In this document: positions 37,540 to 48,546 of the stretch, in pieces
How the letters are laid out: each line of letters starts with the position of its first letter
How positions within the stretch are numbered: position 1 is the first letter of the stretch
Assembly: GCF_947172395.1 (NCBI RefSeq)
Contig: NC_069093.1
Coordinates: forward strand, 11,381,561-11,445,560
DNA length: 64,000 nucleotides
Direction: 5' to 3'
From: Bicyclus anynana
Taxonomy: Eukaryota > Arthropoda > Insecta > Lepidoptera > Nymphalidae
Notes under the pieces: generated by a model
Told to the model about the DNA's origin: nothing
The model's input: only the letters and a program-made list of their open reading frames with translations
Database searches by the model: none
Translations under genes and position numbers: made by a program

Positions 37540-37692
37540 CGAAATTTATTTATTTCAAGTAGGCTCAGTTTACAAGCACTTTTGATACGTCAGTTGACTA
37601 TTAGTGAAGATTCTACCACCGGTTCGGAAGGCTGGTTCTGCTGAGAAGAAACCGGCAAGAAACTCAATCTGCCGCCAAACCCAGATTTGAAA
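37540..37692 (-). repeat. Repeat Q copy
   Basis: Contains TTTATTTCAAGTAGGCTCAG and GAGAAGAAACCGGCAAGAAA, a 3'-end wording shared with 35.17 kb and, more weakly, with 2654-2725. It is flanked by two related copies of an approximately 90-base sequence (37453-37541 and 37693-37802). Confidence 0.55.
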
Positions 37693-39111
37693 TTCACGCT
37701 CCAGTTCTCGATGCTAACAGTTTAAGAGGCTTGACCTTCGTATTCTTATTAAAATTCAATTTATGCTCATTACATAATTACGTTTGTTTGTAGGGTGGTT
37801 AAGTAGCCACGACTGAGAGAGCAGACCTTACCTGAAAATGTATATCCTTTGTCAATCCGACCAGGGAATCCACCCAGGAGCTCTCGGTTGTAAGCTAAAG
37901 CATTAATAATTACGTCAGAGACTGTTCCTGATTAAGGTAACTTGATGCCCTTTGCAATGTTCGTCTGTGGGCCCCGCTATTCGTCATACCCCTACCATAC
38001 AACGTCAATTTAAAAACCTGTGCTCGTTTTTTGTCGGTCGTCTCTAGTTCCCCCTTAGACGGGATGTCCTAAGCAATTGCTTAAATAGCTTATAGGCTAA
38101 TCCAAGACTGTTCAGAGATGTCATCAAATACGAAATAATCACTATTTATGGGTTTTGAAATAAACTTCTATTATTTATACATAATTTTGAATTACTAATG
38201 CTGAATTTTCGTTGGCCTTTTTTCGACATTAGGTACCCCTTTTACAAAGAAACTGGACTCAATAATAGTGGCTCGGGCAAGGATTTTGACCGATTGCATG
38301 TCAAGAACGTTGCACCGCATCCATGCCTCCGGGCTACAAACATTTACCGAACTTCCCATTTCAATCGATTTAGAGGAAATGGACTTATGGAAGTTTTACT
38401 GTGTATTTATACGGATAAATTACTAAATTGTGTTTAGCTCGCGGTATCGGTACGGTAGCTTACGTTTTATTTGCACGCAACCTTCCGATAAACGGAGTTT
38501 AATTTCAAAAGGTAAAGATTTATTTCGTAAGCATAATACGATTGTACGGATACAGAAATTACGATCAATCTATTGATACTATAATCGATGCATCCAAATA
38601 TCCTTTTCGTTTAATCGAAACTGGACAACTTAAATGTTGTAGCAAATTGTTTTGCATGAAGTAATGATTTCATTATTAAAGTAGAATTATCATTCTTTTA
38701 AATATAAGTAAATTGCCGGTTGGTTAGAGTAGGAATGGGCCGGCAAATCCAGTTTTTTCCCAGACTTGAGTCCGCACTACTTAACTATTGCTTTAAGGCG
38801 CTTCTATAGTAAGGCTGAATTGGCAACTAAATGTTAAATATGTCTAAAATTGGTGCTTAAAGAATTATTCTCTTACTCAGATTTATGTGCTACCTACTTA
38901 TTTCATAAGATATCAAAACCACAATAAATTACCCACTATTTAATGTAATTAGCCATCTTATAACGCTTCCCAGTAAATCCACATATAAGTTATTCATATT
39001 ATTAATCTATAATTTACTATCGAAAGAAAAGTAATCACTGAAGTAAAAATGTCAAGCGCTTCTATATCAGTTAGATACTAACGCTAGATCACTAACGTAC
39101 GCTAAAATATT

Positions 39112-39274
39112 ACAAAGAGGTAAATTTTGGGAGGTTGTAGGGCTCTGGGGTTATCTCTGGATATACTTAAACCGATTTTGACAATTGTTTTACCAATAGA
39201 AATCCACGTTATTTGTATCGTACATTTTATTGTATTCCCACTGGTACGCGGGTGAAACTGCGGGGCGTCCGCTG
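39112..39274 (-). repeat. Repeat I
   Basis: AAAGAGGTAAATTTTGGGAG, GGGGTTATCTCTGGATATAC, and GGTGAAACTGCGGGGCGTCC at the right. Confidence 0.72.
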
Positions 39275-39834
39275 AAGTGTTTTTCAGATAGCATGCGTGC
39301 GTATAGCATTCATAATACGTACTATTATAGTGAATCATGGCAAACTTTCAAGAGTGAAACGAATACGCCATAGGAATCATTTGCTTACTCTGAGTGCCAG
39401 TTCGTAAGATATCAAAACCTCAATTAATTACCCACATTACTATGTATTAGCAATCCAACACGCTTCCCAGTAAATCTATGACTTGCGAACACTACACCGA
39501 AAGTGAGTAGTTTATACTTTATACCGAACGCGACGTTGTTCACGGTCGATTCGTAACCGAATTTCATTAAAGCGGCCAGCAAGGCCGGTCACTCACATTA
39601 GCAATCTAAGACGTGCGTAACATGGTGTAATGTGTGACTCACACGTTGTGTACTGAACTGATTCACTTTCACGTCTTTATCTCGTAGACTCTTACTCGTG
39701 TCTATACTGTTTTTCTTTAACCTATCGCGTCATTAAGGCCTCGCGCGCGTTGAATGTGGATTGAGCAAAACATTAAATAGAACCTACGTAATCAATGGTA
39801 CCGGTATAGTACACCGAATAGTGAGCGATATCGT

Positions 39835-39923
39835 CGAAAACCTCAATCGGTCCAGCCGGGGATCGAACCCAGGATCTCCGTCTTGTAGTTCTACCGCGCA
39901 ACCACTGCGCTACGGAAGCCGTC
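39835..39923 (-). repeat. SINE A, tRNA-like head only
   Basis: Only the tRNA-like part remains (GAAAACCTCAATCGG to GGAAGCCGTC), the opposite part of what is usually retained. Confidence 0.8.
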
Positions 39924-40156
39924 AAACGCTTAACTTCCTCGAAAATAGTTTCATTATCTAGAGTCTAGACTTATAATAAGGAAGGACTTCCTTTATCTTT
40001 TCTATTTGGGTAAAGGAGGGTTTAAACGTGTCTACTATGCTAGTTAATATTTAATTTAGAAAAAGTTTTGGTAGTTTGTAGATAACAAACTAGTTTGTGG
40101 TAACTGCACCACGGAAAACGTCAATTGAATTAAATAATCATATATATTTTGACAGC

Positions 40157-40470
40157 CCAGCCGTGATAGCCCAGTGGATATGACCTCTGCCTCCGATTCC
40201 GGAGGGTGTGGGTTCGAATCCGGTCCGGGGCATGCACCTCCAACTTTTCAGTTGTGTGCATTTTAAGAAATTAAATATCACGTGTCTCAATCGGTGAAGG
40301 AAAACATCGTGAGGATATAGTGCATACCAGAGAATTATCTTAATTCTCTGCGTGTGTGAAGTCTGCCAATCCGCATTGGGCCAGCGTGGTAGACTATTGG
40401 CCTAACCCCTCTCATTCTGAGAGGAGACTCGAGCTCAGCAGTGAGCCGAATATGGGTTGATGACGACGAT
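40157..40470 (+). repeat. SINE B, full length
   Basis: Head CCGTGATAGCCCAGTGGATA, B box GGTTCGAATCC, end GTGAGCCGAATATGGGTTGA plus TGACGACGAT. Confidence 0.92.
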
Positions 40471-41208
40471 ATATTTTGAGTGTGCATCTTTTACATTAAA
40501 TTTAATTGGATTATACAAAAATATTTTTTTTTTTTAAATTAAAATTAAATACGTATATTCTCAAAGGACCAAAGGTAGTCAAAATAAGGATTAGAACCAT
40601 AGCTCTAATATCTCTATTTTTAGTACAAATAGGTAACCTTATTAAATAGCAAATTGTCGAAATTACGAGCAAACAATAATTTGTTAGTCTCTTTTTTTGA
40701 TATTGCCCTGTGTAGACTTACCACTTATAACATTGATGTAAATGTAGTACTTACATAGCTACTTACGCTATTCAGTATTCATTGTAATTAAACCACAGAA
40801 TAGCTAATAGTACAAGATTCCATGAAGAATTTTTTTTATTACTTGGTCCTTCAATTCTAGACTTGCGTCACATCATCAATTCATCAAATAAGTCAGGCGC
40901 TTGCAAGCCAGTAACACTCCTTTGTAGTAGTATCTAAGGAGTATCTCTAAAATATATATCTCTAAAACATACATCCAAACATAGAACCTCCTCCTTTTTG
41001 GAAATCGGATACATCTATAAAATTAAACCTGTAGAATTACCATTTAGGCTCTAGACCGCTGGATACTCTTAAAATAAAAAAAAATAATAAAAAATACATA
41101 TTTAAAATTATAAAAACTACAAGCTCTTAGCGATGTAGGTAATTGCCAACCGTTTTACATCCAGGTTAGCTGAACGATGTATCGATTTTAACACATTTAG
41201 TGCTCACT

Positions 41209-41266
41209 ACTCGGATCCGAGTTGGGAGGGGGGATAGTAGCGGTGCCGCGCACTCGGATCCGAGTG
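41209..41266. repeat. Left subterminal palindromes of the piggyBac element
   Basis: Two copies: ACTCGGATCCGAGT at 41209-41222 and the 16-bp palindrome CACTCGGATCCGAGTG at 41251-41266, the latter followed by ACCGGC. They start 17 and 59 bases inside the left tip. Perfect palindromes at subterminal positions are candidates for transposase binding sites; that role is inference. Confidence 0.8.
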
Positions 41267-41442
41267 ACCGGCCTGTGCATTTTGTAGTAGTCAGTAAGCC
41301 GCCGGCGTTTGAGGTGAGTTTATGTTGGTTTGCGCGACCGCTCTGAAACATATTCAACTTACGAAAACGCGTATTGGTTTCATTATAACAGTGTAATTGT
41401 GACTTTTACACACGATCGTATCAAAGCTATTTTTGCACTAAA

Positions 41443-43997
41443 ATGGACAATAAGGCTGGACCGTCTGGAAGTAAATCTACGAGTAGTTCTAGAAAAAAGC
41501 GTCGGCAAAGTGATGACTATGAGTCTGACTATAGTGATGAGGATGTGTATTCTCAAAGAGCTGATGAAGACTCTTCAAGTTCAGAGGACTCTTCTAGTTG
41601 CGGCAGTGATGATAGTATCTTTGATACTAGACTGAAGCAAAAGACGACCAGCCGTGTACCACCAGCTCAACCTTCAAGGTCATCTGCCCCAAAGACGACA
41701 AGCCATATACCACTAGCTCAACCTTCAAGGTATGACTAACTAATGATGTTATGAACGCATGACAATAAATATTTGAAAACAATGTGGAAAATGAAATCTC
41801 CGAGTGGGAATCGAACCCGTTCCTTCAGGATTCCATCCTTGACACTTTAATCACTAAGCCTCAAAAGCCAAATTCCTCATTGCTTTGAACCGTCTCAAAG
41901 AGGTGTAGTTACCATCAAAAAATGCTTAAAAATATTTATTATGAAATTAAATTGATTGAACTCAATAATAACAGTAAATTGTACTTAATTCCATTTAATT
42001 TTATTTAAAGGTCACCTGCCTCAAAGACAGTCAGCTGTGTACCACCACCTCAACCTTCAAGTTCATCTGCATCAAAACGTGGTTTATGTGAGTCAGATGG
42101 AAGGGCTATCATTCAATGTAAGCGATTAAGACCTTCATTTAGGGATGGCCCCACGCGTAATAATTCTACTCAATCGTTGAAGTTACCAGATCTAAATAGT
42201 TCCTCAGCATCGAAGTCAGCGCCTCGACTACTGGAATTTGATGGAGACGGTAGCTTTGAATTCAATTCTGAAATTGACTGCCGTCCTACATCGCCGAATA
42301 TCGTACAGGACTATGGAGATTTTTTGCCGGATATACCAATTAACCCTACCAGTTCAACACCTAGCGTATCTCTTCTGAGATCCGATGCGATCACCCCCAA
42401 CCTTTCGCCAGAACGTGATGACGTCTCTCCATCAATTATGGCTGTTCGGAGATCTGGAAGTCGTACTCCAGACTTACCCGATGATTTTTATCTATCACCC
42501 AATAACTCACCCTCTGGTCAAGGAGCCACTACCACCTGGAGCAGTGATCCAAGCTCCATGAAAAGCTTAGAGTTTACTAAGGAACAGGAACTCTTAGTGC
42601 CGCCTCCAACTGATCCTTACGAAGCATTCCGACTAATGATTGATGACGAGTTGTTAGATCTTATAGTTCGCGAGACCAACGCGAACGCAATAAGAGTCGG
42701 TAATGCACAAAACGTCAAACAAAACTCCAGAATAAAATCTTGGAAAGATTTAACAAAGGAAGAACTGCTGACATTTTTAGGACTCCTTCTTCACACAGGA
42801 ACAATTCGACTAAACCGTTTAAGTGATTATTGGAAACGACACTATTTGTTTAATATTCCATGCTTCGGACAATTCATGTCACGAAATCGTTTTTTACTTA
42901 TTTTACGATGCCTACACTTTACGTCTGTAACCAGTGAAGAAGACCGTCTCAATAAAATCCGACCATTCATGGATCATTTTAACAATAAAATGAAAACTAT
43001 TTACTGTCCAGGTAAAGAGCTATCATTGGATGAGTCCATGGTATTGTGGCGCGGTCGGTTGCTGTTCCGACAATATATAAAAAACAAACGACATAAATAT
43101 GGCATTAAACTCTATGTTTTAGCAGAACCAGATGGTACGGTCTTGAAATTTCAAGTTTACGCCGGTGCTAATGATGAGACATCAGGGCAAGGACATAGTA
43201 GTAAGATTGTCTTCAAACTACTAGAAGAGAGACTGGACTGTGGCCATCATGTATACATGGATAATTATTATAATTCTTATGGCCTGGCTGTGAAATTGCT
43301 AGATCGACAGACATACTGCACAGGAACGTTAAGAAAAAACAGGAAAGATAATCCCGTCGAAATTGGCTCTGTTTCACTGGAAAAGGGAGAAAACAAATCC
43401 TTGTTCTTGAACGGCGTTCATGTCGGAAAATGGAGGGATAAGCGATACGTTCTGTATATTTCTACAGAACACGGTAGTGAGATGATGGAGACTACTTCCA
43501 AAAGAGGATCTATAGTAGTGAAACCAATGGCAATCGTTCATTACAATAATTTTATGTCGGGTGTTGATCTTCAAGATCAGATGTTGGCATACTATCCAGT
43601 CCAAAGGAAGACGCTGCGTTGGTACAAGAAGCTGTTTGTGCATATGCTGCAAATGAGCCTTACTAATGCATTGCACTTGTACAATACATTTTCGGCGAAT
43701 GACAAATTAAATCTATATGATTTCCGTATGAAGATACTGGAGAAGCTTTTACCTGATCCTAATGATGTAAATCGACGCAATGTTTTGAAAGTGAAACACG
43801 AACTCACAAAAATAGAAAAGACCCGGACGAGAGTTAAGACAGTAGGAAGAGTCACGAAACAAACTATCGAAGTGGTCCGAAAAGAATGCAAAGGTTGCAA
43901 ATCACAGAAAAAAAGGGTGCAAACAATTTATGAATGTAAGCAATGTGAAGGTTCTCCAGGTTTCTGTACAAAATGTTTCTGCCTAGCACATTCATAA
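41443..43997 (+). CDS. piggyBac-like transposase, two exons (41443-41729, 42011-43997)
   Basis: Cut-and-paste transposase that would act in the nucleus on the TTAA-flanked ends of its own element. Exon 1 begins at an ATG in a good context (AAAATGG) and is rich in Ser, Asp and Glu, with a basic RKKRR stretch at residues 17-21 (possible nuclear signal) and a degenerate repeat of about 16 residues (xPPAQPSRSSAxKTTS) that runs into exon 2. Exon 2 carries the DDE_Tnp_1_7-type core, about residues 297-665. The aspartates corresponding to the family's catalytic set are in LSLDESM (D436), VYMDNYY (D513) and SGVDLQDQM (D615 and D618). The end, from residue 722, is a cysteine-rich zinc-binding domain (Cys 722, 725, 738, 741, 748, 751, 753 and His 756). 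Spliced length is 757 residues, longer than the 594 of the Trichoplusia ni protein because of the acidic N-terminus. An unspliced message would stop after 98 codons. A polyadenylation signal AATAAA follows at 44217. Identity is firm; splicing is inferred. Confidence 0.93.
41730..42010 (+). other. Predicted intron of the piggyBac transposase
   Basis: The boundaries read CAAG|GTATGA and TTATTTAAAG|GTCACC, with a T-rich tract before the acceptor. Removal joins codon 96 (AG|G) and restores an open frame through the whole transposase, which is strong support. The same pentamer AAGGT lies at both boundaries (41727-41731 and 42008-42012), as a short target duplication would. A tRNA-like stretch lies inside on the minus strand. 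Confidence 0.85.
41793..41868 (-). repeat. tRNA-like (SINE-like) stretch inside the transposase intron
   Basis: Read on the minus strand it has an A-box-like GGCTTAGTGATTAA and a B-box-like GGTTCGATTCCC at tRNA spacing. Pairing of arms is incomplete, so it is a SINE head or tRNA relic rather than a functional tRNA gene. Confidence 0.5.
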
Positions 43998-44216
43998 TTG
44001 TTTTCATTAAATTTTATTGTTTTGTTACCTATGTGGTTAAAATTTTCAGAATATTTTTTATTCCTTTGTACCTTTATGTGAGTGACTCACCTTTATTCTG
44101 TGACAAGTTTTCAATTAAACTTATAATTATTACGTACTGATACTTTTGATTGTATGGCTTTGATTTGATTTTTGATAAATATTATTGTATCGCTCAGATT
44201 TATGAATGTCTTCCTC

Positions 44217-44222
44217 AATAAA
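44217..44222 (+). promoter_or_regulatory. Likely polyadenylation signal of the transposase
   Basis: AATAAA, 220 bases after the stop codon and inside the element. Confidence 0.5.
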
Positions 44223-44359
44223 TAATTATTCAAATGCGCATTATATTTTATTTACTATCTATATCCCTATGTTACTTAGGGATAATATAGCATTTAAAAT
44301 GTAAAAGAATTATCGAAATCTGTGGAGTAGTTCCATTCCAACCATTGCTGTCCCTTACG

Positions 44360-44414
44360 CTCGGATCCGAGTGACCGGCACCTGGCGCGCTATGTGCCTA
44401 ACACTCGGATCCGA
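44360..44414. repeat. Right subterminal palindromes of the piggyBac element
   Basis: CTCGGATCCGAG at 44360-44371, followed by TGACCGGC exactly as in the inner left copy, and CACTCGGATCCGA at 44402-44414. They lie about 150 and 200 bases from the right tip, farther in than on the left, so the two ends are asymmetric. Confidence 0.8.
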
Positions 44415-44723
44415 AAAAGGTTATTTTTTATTAAAAAAATAATAATAACAATATACTTTCATCCATATTTTTAAACATACCTATATACTTAATCAAAATA
44501 CGCCTTAAAAAAATTTGGTTTCTGCCTAATTATTTTAATAATATCTTAAGCAGTGAATGTGTTAAACCGATCAGGAAGGCTCAATTTGTCGGCGCTACTA
44601 AATCATTGTACAAAAGAGCCGCTCGCTCTAATTCGATGTGTCCAAATTATAAAAAACGGCGGATAAAAACCACTAGTATCAGTATGTCCAAGCTAGTTAT
44701 AATATCAGGACACCTATATAAAA

Positions 44724-44927
44724 AACTAGCAGACGCCGCGCGGTTTTACCCGCGTGGTTCCCGTTCCCGTGGGAATACAGGGATAATATAAAGCCTATAG
44801 CCTTCCTCGATAAATGGTCTATCTAACACTGAAAGAATTTTTCAAATCGGACCAGTAGTTCCAAAGATTAGCGCGTTCAATCAAACAAACAAACAAACTC
44901 TTCAGCTTTATAATATTAGTTTAGATA
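44724..44927 (+). repeat. Repeat G, full length
   Basis: CTAGCAGACGCCGCGCGGTT to TAATATTAGTTTAGAT. The reference copy here; no coding potential. It lies 160 bases outside the piggyBac element. Confidence 0.88.
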
Positions 44928-45460
44928 CGATTGTAAGCTATACTTACAGTAATAAAATAATAGTAGGTAATTTACTTGAAAGTAAACAAGTTTATAGAGA
45001 AACATAAACGTTGAATCACTTAACCGACCTATTTTTAGATAGTATGGTGAGTGTGAAGTATATTTCACTAGATGTATTCATCATCATCAGCCGAATATCA
45101 CAAGAATGAATGTATAAAAAAATATTTACTACAATTACCAGTACTATTGGTATTATTAACTTGGGTCAGTAAAATTAATCAAGTATATTATGTAAATCAT
45201 TTACTCCTTGGGACGTTCCTACATATTCTGACTATATTGCTACACGGATACCTTTTTGAAGTCTACGTTTATTTATTGTTAAGTGACTATGTATGCAAAA
45301 AAGTTTTGAATTTTACTAATCAATAAAAGCTAAGGATATTACCGATAAATACAAGGCTTAAGCTTAATGCATTATAAGGTCAAATAATAATATATCGTCG
45401 GGTTAAAACTAGGGCTAAACCATAATATTAATTTTTAAGTTTACTGGATGTCAAATGTTA

Positions 45461-45950
45461 GTCAGGGATCCGTAGAACATTTTGTACAACTAATTACTAT
45501 CAAGTTAATTTTTCGTGAGTAGCTTCATCTCGATGAAGTCAACGGTACACTATTTTATTGAAGAAAATTCTGGAAGCTAACTAAGTTACTAGGAAATAAA
45601 AAATCAACAGCAAAAAACGTCTGGTTAGTAACAACTTTTGATAAACTACCCTTCTCCTATCTTGTATCAAATAACGAGGTTATTAAAAGTTGCTACTAAC
45701 CAGCTGTTTTTTTTACTGTTGCTTAATTAATACTCATACAACTTAACAGCCACAATGTCCTACAAATTGCATGGTACATTATATCGTTCCGACGCTCAGT
45801 AATTTTCATTTCCTGGTAAATCAATTAGGTACCAAAATCAAGAATTTTCGTGTATAAAAAAGTTGATCATCTCATCGAGATGAAGCTACTCACGAAAAAT
45901 TTACTTTATAGTAATCAGTTGTAAAAAAAAATGTTCTACAGATCCCGGAC
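45461..45950. mobile_element. Repeat M: 490-bp fold-back MITE flanked by TA
   Basis: The left end GTCAGGGATCCGTAGAACAT matches the reverse complement of the right end (GTCCGGGATCTGTAGAACAT), and the match continues for about 80 bases, to AGCTTCATCTCGATGA. TA stands on both outer sides (45459-45460, 45951-45952). A second inverted pair around the centre (AGTAACAACTTTT / AAAAGTTGCTACT) adds to the fold. No protein. TA flanks are those of Tc1/mariner-type elements. Confidence 0.8.
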
Positions 45951-46572
45951 TATCTGTGATATCAATATAATGTTCATTAGTTATTAGTTATTACCATACA
46001 GGGGTAGCATATCGGTGACAATAGTTTGTAGTGGAACATGCCATTTCTATTGCCTTGCCACTAAGATATTCGTATGGATTACTTTAATAGTTCATTAATG
46101 TCAGGGTCGAAAGTAAAGTAATCCAGCGAGCAATATTGGAAGCAATTTTAAAATGATGATGTGCCATCGTGAGGTCTTACTATGGAAGTTTATAAATTAT
46201 TATCGTATTTATAAATTATTATCATTTCTTATTACTTTTCATTACTCCTCAATGCAAGGAAACCATAAAACGTAGTGTTATATAAAATCGTCAACAATAG
46301 GTTTAACTTTAAATTTATTTTAATCTATTTTGAAGGATGAAATACGACAAGTTAACAAACTACGGATAGCAAAACTTTTCCTAAATTAAATACTTATTAA
46401 CAAGCATAAAACGTAAACGTAAATAAAGTAAACACATTAAAACCCTGAAACTACGGATAGCAAAACTGTTCCTGAATTAAATATTAACTAGCATAATAAA
46501 CACATTAAAACCCTCATTAACCCAAATAAGATAATGGAAGTCCTTCCTTAATAAAGGTCTAGAGAGTTACTA

Positions 46573-46790
46573 TTTTTTTTTACTCTTTACAAGTTAGCTC
46601 TTGACTGCAATTTCACCTGATGGTAAGTGATGATGCAGTCTAAGATGGAAGCGGGCTAACTTGTTAAGAGGAGGATGAAAATCCACACCGCTTTTCGGTT
46701 TCTACACGACATCGTGCCGGAACGCTAAAACGCTTAGCGGTACGTCTTTGCCGGTAGGGTGGTAACTAGCCACGGCCGAAGCCTTCCACC
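46573..46790 (-). repeat. SINE A, head missing
   Basis: T-run, TACTCTTTACAAGTTAGC, and the body as far as GCCTTCCACC; the tRNA-like part is absent, a 5' truncation. Confidence 0.87.
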
Positions 46791-47104
46791 ATAATATTAC
46801 TAAATTAACTAAGAAATTGGTAAACTTAAGATACTAGTAAATTATTTCTAAAGAAAATAAGCGAAAATTATTATTTAGTTTCCTAATAATCATATAATAC
46901 GTAAAGGGCTGCACGCAGTAGGGGATGACTGTCTGTTTGGAGTATATTACCGAAATTTCGATCATAATAATACAGCCGTCTGCAACCATATGTCGTGTTC
47001 GTTACTAATGCACCCACTTCCCGTTAGCCACGCTATGCGAAACTGTTCACGGTAACGGTTGCCTTTAGCTTTGTTGATCGGTATTATTTTGACCTATCTA
47101 TAAA

Positions 47105-47275
47105 GATCCAACTGTATTGTTGGTCCAGCAGTAGTGGCTCTGTGAATGTATTTTCGGATTACGAGGACCTGGGTTCGAGTACTCGGTAGGACTGTTGAAC
47201 TTTTTGTTGAACTGTTGAGCCCTGAGTTGGGAAGTTGGTAAAGTTACAGTGGGTCGGTAAAATGGGTTGTTGTTG
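47105..47275 (+). repeat. SINE D copy
   Basis: GACCTGGGTTCGAGTACTCG as B-box region, body CTGAGTTGGGAAGTTGG; diverged head. Confidence 0.7.
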
Positions 47276-47389
47276 ATGATGATAAAGGAAATTCCCCTTT
47301 TCAACATATTATGTAGTTGTAAACATGAGATTTGGTTAGACACAGCCCAATGCTCCAATGCTTGTTGGATGGGGCCTTAAGAACTAGTG

Positions 47390-47550
47390 ATCATTATCAA
47401 CCCATATTCGGCTCACTGCTGAGCTCGAGTCTCTTCTCAGAATTAGAGGGGTTAGGCCAATAGTCCACCACCTGGCCCAATGCGGATTGGCAGACTTCAC
47501 ACACGCAGCGAATTAAGAAAATTGTCTGGTACGCAAGTTTCCTCACTGTG
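47390..47550 (-). repeat. SINE B, end half only
   Basis: ATCAACCCATATTCGGCTCA to TTTCCTCACTGTGTT, then lost. Confidence 0.85.
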
Positions 47551-47828
47551 TTATTCCTCTAAATAAGTTTTACTTCAACAAATATTTTTTGACAAAAACG
47601 TCTAATATAAGCCACCCCAAACAATAAAGCTTCACACATTCAAACAGAAAAGCTCATTAGCAAAGCCGCCTCGCCAAATGTTGTTCATGATGAGTTACGA
47701 TTTGTATTGACGCCATGTTGCGAATAAATACTGGCAAATTATAGCCCACCTGGCCTTCTTGCTGGCTCGTAGATATCGTACGATCTACGCAGGTTTAGGG
47801 TTCCGTGTAAAACAAACTATTTATTTAG

Positions 47829-48035
47829 TACTAGCGGACGCCCGCGACTTCGTCAGCGTCGAATTCAGTTTTTCTCAAAGCCCGCAGGAGCTATTGATTT
47901 TTCCGGGATAAAAAGCCTATGTGTTAATCCAGGGTATTATATATCTTCATTAAAATTTCAGCCAAATCGGTCGGGTAGTTGCAGCGTCAAAGAGTAACAA
48001 ACATCCATACAAATTTTACAATATTAGCAGGACTA
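47829..48035 (+). repeat. Repeat H
   Basis: ACTAGCGGACGCCCGCGACT to ACAATATTAGCAGGAC. A diverged third-type copy follows (48050-48181) and ends in a hairpin. Confidence 0.85.
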
Positions 48036-48130
48036 GCGCCGGCAACTCTGTGACTGTGTTGTTTTTTACAAACCCCACGGGAATCATGGATTTCAGATGG
48101 ATTTAAAGTAACCTATGTTCTACTCCAAGG

Positions 48131-48181
48131 AAGAGCTTTTATGGTATTGAGATAAATTATCTCTATACCAAAAAAGCTCTT
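48131..48181. repeat. 24-bp hairpin at the end of a repeat H-like copy
   Basis: Arms 48131-48154 and 48158-48181 match at 22 of 24 positions, spacer AAT. Confidence 0.92.
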
Positions 48182-48546
48182 AAGCAATCAGCCCTTGGTC
48201 TTTATTTCTACCCCTTCCTATATTTACACTGGCAGTGCCTTGATCACCGTGGTGGATTTGTGGCCATTCGTTTGGTTTTGTCTCTTGCTATTTATAAATG
48301 CATCGGGATTTATAAAACGTGTGAAGATATTGAAATATAATACTAAAATAATGATTGACTTGACTTGACTGAAAAAAAAAGTAAAGGTACGGAACCCCAG
48401 ATAAAAACATTTTATAGAATATTTTGTTGTTAGCACACGTGTTAACAAACCGTGTTGAATTTGTGTCATTAGTGGGTTCAAGCATTATCGCCGCACCAGC
48501 TGTTGTCTTCCTTAGAACTTTCTTTGTAATAGGATGTATAATTCTG

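Larger units (their letters stand above)
37803..41187. other. Unassigned non-coding DNA with SINE pieces
   Basis: Other than the listed SINE A, SINE B and repeat I copies I see no gene up to the piggyBac left TTAA. Confidence 0.55.
41192..44561 (+). mobile_element. Complete piggyBac-like DNA transposon
   Basis: A 3370-bp element inserted at TTAA. TTAA stands at 41188-41191 and again at 44562-44565. Just inside, the left end reads CACATTTAGTGCT and the reverse complement of the right end reads CACATTCACTGCT, a 13-bp terminal inverted repeat with 11 matches. Inside the ends lie four palindromes with core CTCGGATCCGAG. The cargo is one two-exon transposase gene with no disabling break. TTAA duplication and a DDD transposase are the established marks of the piggyBac superfamily; termini starting with CAC instead of CCC/CCY are not the form I know for classic members. 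Intact frame plus intact ends suggest recent activity and possibly an autonomous copy. Superfamily assignment is very firm, present activity is inference. Confidence 0.95.

Noticed and set aside
41209..41266. GGATCC (BamHI) palindromes as cloning artefacts
   Set aside because: Four sites with shared, longer flanks at both ends of an intact transposon in natural context are not explained by linkers.
41443..41739. 98-codon ORF as an independent small protein
   Set aside because: It is exon 1 of the transposase read into the intron; splicing at 41729/42011 continues the frame.
43374..43900. Minus-strand open frames inside the transposase
   Set aside because: Shadows of the coding strand without domains.
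42177..43997. Transposase starting at the TTG at 42177
   Set aside because: No ATG there; the frame is open upstream to the acceptor at 42010 and joins exon 1.
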